From positions 1,736,001-1,800,000 of the forward strand of contig JAGTJL010000006.1 in the NCBI GenBank assembly GCA_020746875.1: a stretch of 64,000 nt of DNA. Direction: 5' to 3'. The position numbers were made by a program, and so were the translations under genes. Source of the stretch: Rhexocercosporidium sp. MPI-PUGE-AT-0058. Its lineage: Eukaryota > Ascomycota > Leotiomycetes > Helotiales. This document shows, piece by piece, positions 34,590 through 46,128 of this stretch (positions within the stretch are counted from its first letter, which is position 1; every line of letters begins with the position of its first letter). The notes beneath the pieces were generated by a model. It had not been told where the DNA came from. It was given only the letters and a program-made list of their open reading frames with translations, and searched no databases.

Positions 34590-37500
34590 ATGCGCCGGCC
34601 GCCAGATAAAGAGGCACAGACAGCTCTGTCTGAGAGGGACGTAGAGTCGTCGAATGCCACACTTAACGCGCTGTTTGGAGGGTCCCGGCAGAAGTCATGG
34701 ATGGTGGGAGCTGGAACTTCAGTTCGCCCAACTCCTCGTCCTAGCGTCTCGAATCCCTCGAATTTGCCAACAGCGTTAGCCCAAAAGTGAGCCTCGATTA
34801 AAACTTTGGGACTATCCAGCATGTACTGACAGGACTCTAGATCAGCGGCCACTGTGCTGCCTTCTCCAGCACCAAGTGACGACGCAAGCCCCATCCTTGC
34901 ATATAGCTCAATCAGTAGAGCAAGAAACGATACTCAGCAAGAATCACGAAACGACGGGAATATACCTCCTCCTACCTCTACATTCCCTCCAAATCAACAA
35001 GACTTTTCAGGCGATCCTATCACTGAGCTAAGTCGAGGGATTTATCCTCCTGAGCCTTCATCACGACACTCAACGTTGAGTAGATCACCAAACCAGTCAC
35101 GCAGACAGTCTATAAACCCTCCTCCATTCAGGGATACTACTACAGTTATGGAGAACCCACCATTACCGTCCTCGGTCTTTCTCCCATCGGAAAGGCAGGA
35201 CCACAGGCATACACCCCAGGAGCTCTACTCTCGAACCGAAGACTTGGTTCCATCTCCAATTCAAATTGGAACGCCTATCTCCCAACAGCGAGTGCTTTCA
35301 TCTCCTCGTCTATCATCGCTCTCGGACCTCGGTATCACATCTCGCCCAGCACCCACGCAGCAACAGCAAACAAACATTCTCGGCGGTCCACGACAAGTAT
35401 CACAAGGGCTTGAAGACAGAAGCCAGTTTGTCAACTCGGGACAGATCAATACGTCTTCTGCTGCAAGGGTTGGCGAGGTTCGATCACCCATGGCAGCAGC
35501 CAACATGTCGTATCCCAGCCCAAGCACATCAACAACCTCAAATCCAAACAAGCGCCAGCGAACTCAAGTGCCCGCCATGACGTCGCTCAAAGGCCGGATA
35601 AGCCTTATTGAGAGACACATTCAGTCTGTTGGTGGAATAATGAATTTGAATACGGGCCTGGAGCGGCCGCGGTTTCAATTACTTACTGATGCCTGTCGGA
35701 ATGAAGACCCGTTTTATGTCGCTTTGCATCAAGTATTCTGTGTATGGGATGTCAATCGCCAGGAGGTTGCAAGCATTCAAGGATATCCGAATAGCAATAT
35801 TTTGCAGTCTGCATTCAGTATTCTGGGACAGCTAATCCGAGACAATGACCAGCTCGCTCCTGCCCACAAGATTTGGTTTGCACAATTTCCCAGCCCGCTC
35901 AGCCACCTCCTTTCAACATCAGAGCCCTATCGGCAGACCCTCGCGGATGTTGGCGTATTCCTGACACGGCTGACAAGCGAGTGGGCTCCCTTATCCAGCG
36001 AGTGTACCCAACGAGGATATCCGCCGTTAGTAGACGAACTCGTGAATCGATGGCAGTTGCTCTCACCCACACTTCAATCCGTCGTGTTCACAGCAACTCG
36101 CCGCAATTTGGGCATCCGAGACGAAGAAGTCGGCACCAGAATGGAGGATCTCTTCCGTCGGGATCAGCAGGAGCATCAAGCACTAGCAGCTCGAATGAAC
36201 ACAGCTCGGCCGCCAACAGCAAAAGAGGTCCAGGAACGCAACACTGCCCTCGTCAATGAGTACTTGGCACTTCACAATCAATTAATACAACGGCGGTCGT
36301 CTACTACTGTGTCTGGCAGTCCATTAATGAGTGGGCCCACGCCGGTAGTTCCCAGTAACGCAACGCGTCTACAACAAAATAATGTTACTGCCGCCTACAC
36401 GCCTGCATGGCAACAAAATATGTCGAGCCCTGACCCTGCGGGCAACCCGCAGTCTGTGACCCAGCACCAGTATGGGGTTCCTAGAACATCTAGTAGTTCC
36501 CCCAACTCAGCTCTTCTCGCTGGTCGGCCACCTAGCGTCGGATCGCATCGAGGGCATCCCAATACTCCAAGCCCGACACTTCTGCAAGACCTTTCTATGC
36601 ATTCGCCAGCTCAGCAGGGCGTTCAGTTTGCCACTACTAGTAGAAACAGTGTTCCTGCGCAATCAAACCAAAATTATCCTCAAGAGTACGGGAGATCAAA
36701 TCTCAATGGGACATATCACCAACCCCAGGCTACCAATATTAACCCAGGCGCCCAACAACTGAACCAGATTGCAATACAACTCCAACAGATGCTTCCTCAG
36801 CAGCACTTTCGACCTCAAATCGAACAACAGCAATACCAAGTACATCCACACCAGCCAGTGCAGAATCAGCTACCGCAACATCACCCACACCAGTATCAAC
36901 CTGCTCAAAATGCATGGCAGCAGAACTCTATACAGTCAACTCAACAACAACAGGCGATGGTGCGACAACATCAGCTACAAATGGAGCAGCAGGCGTTTGC
37001 ATTAAATCGCGCTGCTCAACTGAGAAATGACAGCACCGGCGACCCCCAGCGCGCCCATATCATGAATAGCAGTATCAGCAGTACTGGGCGGCATACTCCA
37101 ACTGCTAGGCCCTCCCCAAGGATAGGCGGGCAATCCGCTCCAGTCCCTGGAAAGCCCATAGTCAATGAACAAGCTCTCCATGCTTACATTGCCAAACATC
37201 CGTTGAACCGGTCAATCGTTCCTCCCCACATGTTCACCCATACTTCTTTTCCAGCCCTTCCTGATCAAGTGGCTCTCCACCAGGCCCATCTACGGAGTCC
37301 ACGACTGGTTGCTGCTGACGGACCCCCTTCCAACGTTGCAACAGACAGCCCCTCTCTGAGGCATTATCAAACCATCAAAGAGTTTGCCTTGCCGCCCACC
37401 AGAATATCGATAAATACTCCTTTATCGAAATTTGACTTCAGACCTTCCGAAGCCCAACTTGCGATGATCCCTCAGGACATTCTTCACAGCAACGGGCAGG

Positions 37501-38468
37501 TACCAAATCGCCAGTATCGGCGTGGGACACTTCAGTATCGAGTGCGTTGTATTCAGACGAAAAATACTGCTACCAAATGCCCAATCACTGACTGGGTCTT
37601 GAAAGATACAATTTGGCCTGAAGGAGCTTCCCTGACGATCAACAAAAAGCACCTCGAACTGAGACGCAAGAATCACCATGGGAAGGATCTGCCCATCGAC
37701 GTGACCCCCTACGTGCGACTTGCTGGACCTAGTGTGAGCAGTCAAATTTCACTTTCCATTTTGAGAGGACGGTCAAAGATGAAGGAACATAGCTACTTCA
37801 TTGCTGTAGAAGTAATCGAAATCCTTCAGCATGATCAAATACTGGACATGGTCAGAAAGAACCGAGTATCCGCGAGCACAAGTCTAGATAAGATCAAGCG
37901 GAGCCTCGCAGGACCAGCCGACGACGACGACGACGATATTGCGATGGTTGTCAGTGATCTTTCTATCGATTTGGCAGATCCGTTTACCGCTCGCATATAC
38001 GATACGCCAGTTCGTGGAACTAGCTGTTTGCACCGAGAATGTTTTGATCTCGAGACGTTCCTCCTGACACGAATTAGTAAGCCAAAGCGTCCAGGACAGC
38101 CATGCATGATCGATGTCTGGAAATGCCCTCTGTGTGGCAAAGATGCTCGCCCCTACAGTCTTCAGATCGATGAATTTCTGGTCTCCGTGAGACAAACCCT
38201 TGAGGCCCAAGGAAATCTGGATGTAAAGGCTATCTGGGTTGGAGGAGATGGCACCTGGCGCCCCAAGATTGAGAAGCGGAAGGCACCTCCTGACCCCAAC
38301 GATAGTGACGACAGTGATGGTGAGGCTCCGAATAACACAGCCATAACACTGAATAAGATAGGCGAGACGAGGCCGAATCGAGTGGTCGAGGTGATAAGTT
38401 TGGTAAGTTAGGTTCTCCCAGTGACTGACAGCAGGCACTGACTCCATTTATTTTAGGACGATGATTGA
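34590..38468 (+). CDS. MIZ/SP-RING zinc-finger protein, PIAS-type SUMO E3 ligase candidate
   Basis: 1256 residues; exons 34590-34786, 34841-38402, 38457-38468. The SP-RING (about 1115-1175) has the ligand pattern CLHRECFDLETFL followed by WKCPLCGKDARPYSLQID, as in PIAS/Siz/Zmiz SUMO ligases acting in the nucleus. A long N-terminal part is Ser/Pro/Gln rich, with Gln runs around 36770-36980. An Asp run (ADDDDDDIAMVV) precedes the zinc finger. The last exon is only 12 nt and turns the C-terminus into VVEVISLDDD, a hydrophobic core with acidic flank, the form of a SUMO-interacting motif; PIAS proteins carry one after the SP-RING. There is no SAP domain that I recognise, so it is closer to the Zmiz/fungal MIZ group. 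Confidence 0.9.
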
Positions 38469-39441
38469 TTGAAGGATGAAAACAAATGTTCCAGATATCC
38501 ATGTGCTTACTATGGTGCTTTCGATTTGTTTCTGCTGCATGGAAAGGGGGGTTTGGCTTTTTGCATAATTCATTGGGTCGGCGTATATAGGCGTCCTTCA
38601 GTTCCAACTTTGCTTACTAGGAAAGAGGGATTTATATGGCTGGGAAGCATGGAGTTCAGGGCCATGGCTTGGCAAAGCACCATCGGGCGTTCTTCTTGCT
38701 TTGGAATAACTATACCTGGCGATGAATCACAGGTTGCTACATACCCCGGGGAGCAGGCTAAAGTAGGCGTATTCTTTGTACTTTTCGAGCATGTTTAGCT
38801 AGTAACCGTGATGCGAGAAAGCTATAGCTATAGCTATTTCCAGTCCTCTTTTTTTCTGACTCGTCATCTACTCTCCTTACAGATCCCAAACAGCTCTACC
38901 GTTGTTGTTTTGATCAAGGACTATGGGCAAAGCCGCCAGATATTGAAGCAAGCCGGGAAAACAATCGAATGAAACTTATCAATCTACGATCTCATGCCAT
39001 GAAAAAGCGACGTGCAGCAGCACAATCTACCACTAGCAGTTCTAATGTAGGATACAATGCCTTTATAATGCGACGTGCAACACGGCAAGGTCGGTCAATT
39101 CTTCTGATTTCAAGAGTTGATTTCCCGAGATTGCGGGGTAAGTAAGGAGGGGGCTTAAACAAGCCATGGAACAGGCACAGCACGTGGAATCGAGCAACCT
39201 CCCCCAATCATTGAGACAAGGACTGAGATTGGGTAGAATGTTCTCTACCAACAATCCAAGGTAGGAGATTAATATACTTTCTTGCAGTTTTTCTGCTATT
39301 TTAAATAGTTATAGGCGGCAAGTGACGTCATTCATTAATTTGAATTATGATCAGCTGACACCGCGATGAACGACGCGGGACCTCCTCGAATGTTCAAACT
39401 ACAGCGTCATCGGCAATGTAATAGCACAAAACACTACCAAA
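38469..39441. other. Intergenic region between PIAS-like and HMCES-like genes
   Basis: About 970 bp; contains a short AGCTAT triplicate near 38820-38838. No supported gene. Confidence 0.55.
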
Positions 39442-40809
39442 ATGTGCGGGCGGTACGCATTAGCACTCGTAAGTCCAGAGTCTACCTGGAAAGTACCAAA
39501 CTAACTGAATCAAGCGGCCTCAACAGGTCCGCGCCTACCTAGAGGATGCACAAATGCCTGTCTGCGATGCCCCAGCAGATGATGCGGACGATGCTCCTAG
39601 ACAAAGCTACAACTTTGCTCCCGGTTATCACGGGCTTGTCTACCGTGCCGATACACCAGATCATGGAGCGGGACCTCGTCAGCATAAGAAAGGCGAGGGA
39701 GAATCCACAGAAGAAGATGCGAACGAAGCGCCAGAGACTTCAGCCGAGCAAGGCCAAGTCCGGTATAAACTGCAGTCTATGAAATGGGGGCTGATCCCCT
39801 TCTGGACGAAACGTAACCCTGATTATGGATCTATGATGAAGACGATCAATTGCCGAGATGACTCATTGTTGGAGAACAAGGGGATGTGGACGAGCATGAA
39901 GCAGAAGAAGCGCTGTGTCATTGTCTTCCAGGGCTTCTACGAGTGGTTGAAGAAAGGGAAGGAGAAGGTCCCTCATTACATCAAGCGGAAGGATGGACAG
40001 TTGATGTGTGTTGCTGGGCTATGGGATTGTGTTCAGTATGAAGGTACAGTTTTGATCTTTAAGGTGTGCCAAATATATCTTGGCTGACTTGCGACTCAGG
40101 GTCGGATGACAAACACTACACATACACAATCGTCACGACTGACTCCAACAAGCAACTCAAATTCCTCCATGATCGTATGCCTGTCGTTTTTGAGAATGGA
40201 TCGGAAGAGATGTGGACCTGGCTTGACCCTGGCAGATACACGTGGTCCAAAGAGCTGCAGAGTTTACTCAAGCCCTATGATGGAGAGCTTGAAGTGTATG
40301 CCGTCAGCAAAGAGGTGGGCAAAGTTGGAAACAACTCTCCTAATTTCATCATCCCGGTCGCGAGTACTGAGAACAAGTCGAATATTGCGAATTTCTTCGC
40401 CAAGAGCGCGGCGAAAGGGGAGTCGAAGACTGCGAAAACTACATCCGAGGAGGAGGCGATCAAGGATGAAGTAGAAGAAGTTAAGGAGGATGTTCCTACG
40501 ACACCAATCAAGCATGAGGATGGAGAGGATCGCAAGACAGTCGACCACAATGGCTCCGAAGACAACGCACCCCTCCCGGTCCCCAAAGAAGAGACAAAGC
40601 AAGGTATCAAACGAGAATTGGAGGATGTGCCTGCCGAAGAACCACCGAAGAAGGTCTTGAGAACCTCTGCCAGTCCGACAAAAACTGCTTCTCCAACGAA
40701 GTCCACGCGCAAGATGAGGAGTGCTACGAGCAATAACACGGCGAGTCCGTCCAAGGCTACTGGCAAGGATAAGGGCAGTCAGAAGATTACGAGTTTCTTT
40801 GGCAAGTGA
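39442..40809 (+). CDS. SRAP-domain DNA repair protein, HMCES/YedK family
   Basis: 421 residues; exons 39442-39468, 39515-40043, 40100-40809. SRAP proteins shield abasic sites in single-stranded DNA by linking them to the Cys that follows the initiator Met. That Cys is present in MCGRYALAL. Other catalytic pieces are TINCRDDSL (Asn), VFQGFYEWLKKG (Glu) and KFLHDRMPVVF (His). After the domain a 150-residue tail is rich in Lys, Glu, Ser and Pro and ends SQKITSFFGK, a PCNA-interacting PIP box (QxxIxxFF), as human HMCES has at its end. This supports action at replication forks. The first exon is 27 nt, so the catalytic Cys and the rest of the domain are on separate exons. Confidence 0.95.
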
Positions 40810-41146
40810 TGGGACATCTTGTGTGACTGGGGAATCTGTGGTATACCAGGAAAAGGATGGCGTTTGGAGTTCTGCTCGATCCTACGTAAAGTCTTCCCTC
40901 CACCATGACAGTGAGTTCAGCCTCTATTCTGACGTCAGACTCAGAGAGCATGTTAGATATAACCTTATGCAATTCACACTTGGGCTTCCTGCCTGAAACC
41001 TATTTCGAGCTTGAAATTGCGCCAAAATTGGGCTTTGAACTTAATGCTATATACATTGAAACGAAGGATATGTACAAATCGTCTTTTTGCAAGCCTCTTC
41101 ACCTCCACCTCCAGCGTCTTCTCGTCGTATAGGTTCAGCCATCAAT
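40810..41146. other. Short convergent intergenic region
   Basis: About 340 bp between HMCES-like and GH5 stops; nothing recognised. Confidence 0.6.
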
Positions 41147-42720
41147 TTATCTCTTAAAGCAAGACTTCAATAGCAAAGTATCTTGCCAGTTCGATCCGCT
41201 TCCGGTGGGTGTCAAAGTCAAGACTATGGTACCGTTAATTAGCCCTTCTTTGAATAAAAGGGAGGGGTTCATACCATAAGTCCCATCGAAAGATCCAGCA
41301 CTCCATCCAACATAGCCGAGGTACACATCACTGTTCGCACTGTTGTCTCCGTCAGCTTCTGAAGTATCTTCATCTCACATCAAAGGGGTGGAAATCATAC
41401 TTCAAATACGCAATCTGCTTGCACATGTAATTCGTACACGACGAGACATTTCCACCTCCTGTCTCAGTAAGCATAGCCTGACGCTTATTCGCTCTCAACC
41501 ATGTAGCCAAGGGTTGGAAAGCTCCAGATACATTGTCAGTTACGCATTCGGCGTGCGTTCCGGAGTTGTCGCTGTCGAGATACTTGTGCACGTCGAAGAT
41601 CAGACCGGTGGTGCTGCCATCTGGGTTCTTCACTTTCATGAGTGCTGCGCCTGAACCGTTGGAGACGAACGTCCCGGCGGAGGTCCACTCGTTTCCAGGG
41701 AGGAGAACTGATTGGATGAATGTTAGAGAGGAGAGTTCGAAGGGGGGTGCCAATTTCAGAATATGAGGTGTTACTTACGCATCTGAGAAGTCGCTCCAGC
41801 GTTTCGGATAGCAGTCACCACGACCTGCACAGTGGTCGCCCATCTGTTGATATCCACATCATGGGGCTCGTTCATCAACCCGAAGATGAGCTTGGATTGG
41901 CCCTTATACTTCGTGGCAAGCTGAGTCCACAGATTTGCGAACTGCGCATCGGTCGGTCCACCCTGGCCGATGATGCCACCATTCCACCTCGCGTAATTAT
42001 GGACGTCAATAATACAGGTCGCGCCGGTCCCTAAGCAGCCCTGGACCAGTTGGTCATATCTTGCGAGGTTTGTGGAGTCGAGGTTTCCGCCTAGGTTGTT
42101 GGCGACAAGGTATTGCCAGCCGACTGGGAGGCGGAAGATGTTCATGCCGTCGTCTTTGATGAAATGCTTCATCTGGCCGATGCCGTCAGGGCCGTTAAAG
42201 TTGGAGAGAGGGGGAACGACGTTCGAGAGGGTCTGGCTGCCGTCGGTAAGACAGCCGAAGTCGAAACCTGCCATGTTTACACCCGCTGTGCTTTGAATTA
42301 GATGGCTGTGGGTGCGGAAGGATTGCTCGATTGCTCATGCGTACCATATTGAACTCTTCCTGATCCACCTCCTGGTGAAGTTGGTGTTGACGAAGTTCCT
42401 GGCTTGGTGGAAGTTGTTGTTTTCATAGTCGTCGGGGAGCCTGCTCTTGTTTTCAGCGCGTATGTTACAACGTCTATGATGATAGATAGCACTCACCAGG
42501 TTGGCCACTTCCAGGCACGCACTGAGAGTAGAAATCATTTCCATATTGGCACGTATAGCCCGAAACACAAGTCGTCGCTCCAGTCCAATCCTTACCACCA
42601 CCTACTCCTGTCAGCCAAACTCTCTCCCGTCGATTTGAAAGTCATACATTGTCCGTATGCAGTCTGCTGTGCAGAAGCAACACCCAAAAGCGCAACGCCA
42701 GATAATGTTGAGAACTTCAT
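41147..42720 (-). CDS. Secreted endo-beta-1,4-glucanase, CBM1 plus GH5 subfamily 5
   Basis: 410 residues over seven exons: 42720-42648, 42601-42497, 42443-42345, 42285-41779, 41707-41401, 41339-41275, 41223-41147. Signal peptide [17 protein letters not shown]. The CBM1 cellulose-binding module runs from [14 protein letters not shown] to NDFYSQC, then a Thr/Ser/Pro/Gly linker, then a catalytic domain very like Trichoderma Cel5A (EG II): [31 protein letters not shown] and [17 protein letters not shown]. The acid/base Glu is in [10 protein letters not shown] and the nucleophile Glu in LTETGGGNV. The end is [15 protein letters not shown]. It cuts internal bonds in cellulose outside the cell. It is the first of four cellulose-active genes in 9.5 kb. 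Confidence 0.95.
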
Positions 42721-43787
42721 TGTCGGTATGCTGTTTCTGGAATCACACTTTTTGAAAAAAGCGAATAAGACTTGAAGATCCGAAATAAGCTCAGCAGCAC
42801 GATCCTATTCCTACAACCTTTACACCCTTCATATTCATATATATACCTCCAACTAGCATGCTTCTTTGTCCAGCAAGGGCAGGGGACCTTGGCGGACCGG
42901 TGTACCGTTGTACACCCTCATCGTCGGGGTCGTTGGTGACCATTCCGGGTTGAATTCATATACACATCTCCATTCCCGTGGCAGTAGCCGTGTTTCATCA
43001 GACAACAACCTGCTCACCAGTGAGGCTAGTTACGGTGTCTAATTTCTCCTACCCACTCCTCTTCCTCATGACTAGGGATCTAGAGGTGGAAATCGAGGGT
43101 GTCCCCTCGGATGTCGATCCGAATGAGGCTACATTAGGGCATTCGCCCAGCACCGTCTCGGCCAAATATCTGCACAATGCAAAGACATAAGGCTCGTCGT
43201 CTCCAAAACTTCCCCAGAGAAGGCCCGTATGCGGGGTACCTACATGTTTTCAGGGGAGAGCAAATCAACTTCGCTTAGCCTCCTCACATTTCACCTAAAT
43301 TACCCCTCCATCCTCCAATGCCACACTGGTTCCTGAAAGAAATCCCCCGTGCCATCATGCCTGCATGTCCACATGATCCGAGCGTAGCTCCTCCACCAAT
43401 ACCCCATGCTGAACCTTCTGATTGCCACAAAAAGAAAAGATGTCGCTCCGGCTCTTCACCTGCCGCATTTTCGGCAGAAGGTTGTCCGGGGTCGTCGCTT
43501 CCCCCTGAAAGGCAACAAGTCTGCCCCGCGATCGATCGCCTGATTCGCTTATGCACGTTGTTTACAGTTAAGTGGATTTCTTGTTCCGTTTATATTAATA
43601 TTTGGGGTCAGCTGTCTGCCCGAGACTGGCCTCGGCTGTGGGAAATGTCTAGCGGCGAAATAGATGAAGAGATGGAGGCGCATTCCGCCTGCCTAATATC
43701 GGGGTTCAAGCAGGTACCTTTGCGGTTCCTGAAAGCTGCCCAATCCTCCCGCTCATCCGTTCGAGTGATGGGCATTACTGTAGCTGG
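42721..43787. other. GH5 promoter region and 3' flank of GH131
   Basis: About 1.07 kb. A 176-codon frame at 43318-43848 on the plus strand overlaps the GH131 3' exon and has no domain. A TTAGCC (GGCTAA on the other strand, the XlnR core) occurs at 43275; one 6-mer is weak evidence. Confidence 0.5.
42838..42845 (-). promoter_or_regulatory. TATA element of the GH5 gene
   Basis: TATATATA about 118 bp upstream of the start codon on the minus strand. The GH6, AA9 and hydrolase genes have similar spacing. Confidence 0.4.
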
Positions 43788-44823
43788 CTATACTGGCCCT
43801 GCGATAGATGTTGTCAAGGTTCCGCTCTCGATATACACCCCGCTGTAATACCAGTCTTCTGCTCCACCGTCGCTGACCCCGGATTTTGGAAGTCTTAGAA
43901 CTCCTAGATGCCAATCTGCTCCATTCTGTAGAAGTCAGCACTGATATTGTTGATATGGAAGCGAGAGAAGTTCTCTTACCGATGATGTGCTGGTAGAGAT
44001 TGGACCTGCGGTCTGTGCTAGGGGATCCGCGCCTGTGGAATGATAGAATGTGACGCTGTTTGCCCCAAAGTCGATACCAAAGGCGACGTTGTGCCAGACT
44101 TTGAGATTGTCAGCTAGCTTTGAAGCCGCTTGAATATTTGGTAGAACAAACCGTTTGCAGTGAAGTTGGTATTCCACCTTGATTGGCTGCCAGCGTACCA
44201 TCGAAGCATTGGATCTGGAGTGTTTGTTGCTTGTCCATCTTCTCCAAGTCAGCATTATGATCTTCAGTACCTTTCGAGCCTACTACTTACTGATCCACCC
44301 GAACTTCAATTCGGTAAAGTGAGATTCACTGCGAAGATATTAGCAGGGACTGTGTCGCAAATTGGTAAATGGACTCACAAAAAGCACACTTGGTGCTCAA
44401 AGGCTGGGTTTGGTGCATTTGTCGAAGTATGCATGACACTGAAATGGTAGAAGACCTTCCCCTTATTGATAGCAGCCGTGGTTTGCGGTATCAACTCAGT
44501 CCTCCACATATCGCTGTTCCATTTCGCCGTACTGTCGATTGTGAGTTTCAGCCCCAGCGCATCGCTGGATGCTGGATTCTTGTATGATGCGGATGTGGAG
44601 ATGTATTTCGAAGTGGCGCCAGTGCCGTGGATGTACCATTGATAGGGACCCTTTTGGTTTGACCAACTCCAGCTGCTGATTGTGGGAATTGTGTCTGTGG
44701 AGAATCTTCCATCCCACAGAATAGCAGCTTCGTATTGGTTAGCTTTTGACCTTTCCACAGGTACATAAAATCACCTGATGCTGAGTTTAGCAGAGCAGCT
44801 AAAGTAAATAATGCGGGTAACAT
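43788..44823 (-). CDS. Secreted beta-glucanase, glycoside hydrolase family 131
   Basis: 259 residues; exons 44823-44775, 44727-44379, 44328-44291, 44238-44152, 44098-43980, 43925-43788, all phases closing. The signal peptide is MLPALFTLAALLNSASG. GH131 blocks: AAILWDGRFSTDT, SWSWSNQKGPYQWYIHG, RTELIPQTTAAINKGKVFYH, EHQVCFFESHFTELKFGW, VWHNVAFGIDFGANSVTFYH and WYYSGVYIESG. The family hydrolyses beta-1,3/1,4/1,6-glucans. No CBM1, unlike its neighbours. Two of the exons are under 90 nt, so simple ORF calling breaks it into pieces. Confidence 0.9.
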
Positions 44824-46128
44824 GTTTGGAGTCCAACTGTCTCACACTCGAGTGGGCGGATGTTTGTTGACACGGCCACAATTATCTTGACTGAGGCCAG
44901 AGGGAGCTATAAGCAGTTCCGCATCATCAACGACTAAATGGGATGAAGCACCCTATGGCGAGATATCAAGCCCGGTAGTTGATCATAAACGCGCTATGGA
45001 CTTCATACGAACATTCTGGCAGAATATGCACCTCGAAGATATCGTCGAAGTACTAAACCTCGAGGCTGAATCCCCCACACTCTAAAACCCGGTCAGTGTG
45101 GGGAATCCTGGTTGCCGGATACTAGTGCAAGCAATATTCAGCCAGTAAATGTCGAGACTCTAGAGATACCAATATACTTATATTGTGCTGAGATTCTGAA
45201 AATCTTGAGTGCCCTCTTGTGAAGTATTTGTTGATGTTCATTGACAAGAGGCATGGCAATGGAGATAGTCTCCAGGGGCTTGGACTTCTTGCTATTCTAC
45301 CAGAGAGTGATTTGCTGAGGAATTTACAATTGAGCTACTAGAGGTCGCCATACCTTGGTCGGCGGCTCCAACACCGTAATCGTGGTACTAGTGAGGCTTA
45401 GAAGCTGAGGCTGTTTATCAAAGTATAATCTAACGACACTTGAGCAGGACACACCTGGTACTTTGGAAGGCGAGATGGGTTTACAACAAATGAAATATTC
45501 ACAACTATCGGATACTACGACTGAAGTGTTCAAAGGTGGTTGGGGGAGCATAGAAGCTGGCCGTTGGGCTTGTATCGAATTTATAAATTGGATGTCCGCT
45601 AATGCTGGCCTTTCTCAGTGGAAGGGTAATCATCGAGGTTGAAACGTAGAATCAAAGGGGAGGAGCTTATAAACAATTGGATTTTCTGAAATTTCGTGCC
45701 AGCGGTGAGCCAATTTATTAAGGATTATTCGGACTTTCAAAATTGTGTATTTAAAGAGCTGCCAAGCGAGTTATGCCAATCAGTGTCCAAGCGAATCGTA
45801 GCGTTCCGCAGTTCGCGTGAACACTAAATCAAGGTTACCTTAAGACTCGGAATATATGTAATTTCCTAGAACAATTCCAAGACTTCAAATAGACTCCGAT
45901 CTTTTGAAGTAACGAAGAGAGCCAGACCTAGTTTTCGCTTCACCAAGGACAAACTTGACAGGCCATAGAGCCATTTTGACAGATTGTAATTGCAAAAGAT
46001 CATGATGTAATTTATAGACCAGAAAAGAATGTATGTACAAAGTTTTAGCTGTCCCTCAGCGACTCGAATCCTTTATCTCAGTCTCGCGGATGAGACCCTC
46101 CAATATACAAGATATCAAAGCTCTGCCC
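44824..46128. other. GH131 promoter region and 3' flank of GH6
   Basis: About 1.3 kb. Holds the orphan coding-like segment at 44891-45085 listed separately. A 75-codon minus-strand frame at 45324-45551 has several cysteines but no signal peptide or family match; not called. Confidence 0.5.
44891..45085 (+). pseudogene. Orphan coding-like segment, possible 3' remnant of a lost gene
   Basis: A 64-codon open stretch without an initiator ATG, ending at a TAA. It reads KWDEAPYGEISSPVVDHKRA and then a stretch with FIRTFWQNMHLEDIVEVLNL. The balanced, acidic, protein-like composition stands out from its AT-rich surroundings. No upstream exon or family recognised. It could equally be a chance frame. 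Confidence 0.2.

Noticed and set aside
43275..43280. Single XlnR-core hexamer upstream of the GH5 gene
   Set aside because: One 6-mer is expected by chance in about 1 kb on both strands; no second site nearby.
43318..43848. 176-codon plus-strand frame
   Set aside because: Overlaps the GH131 last exon on the other strand and shows no domain.
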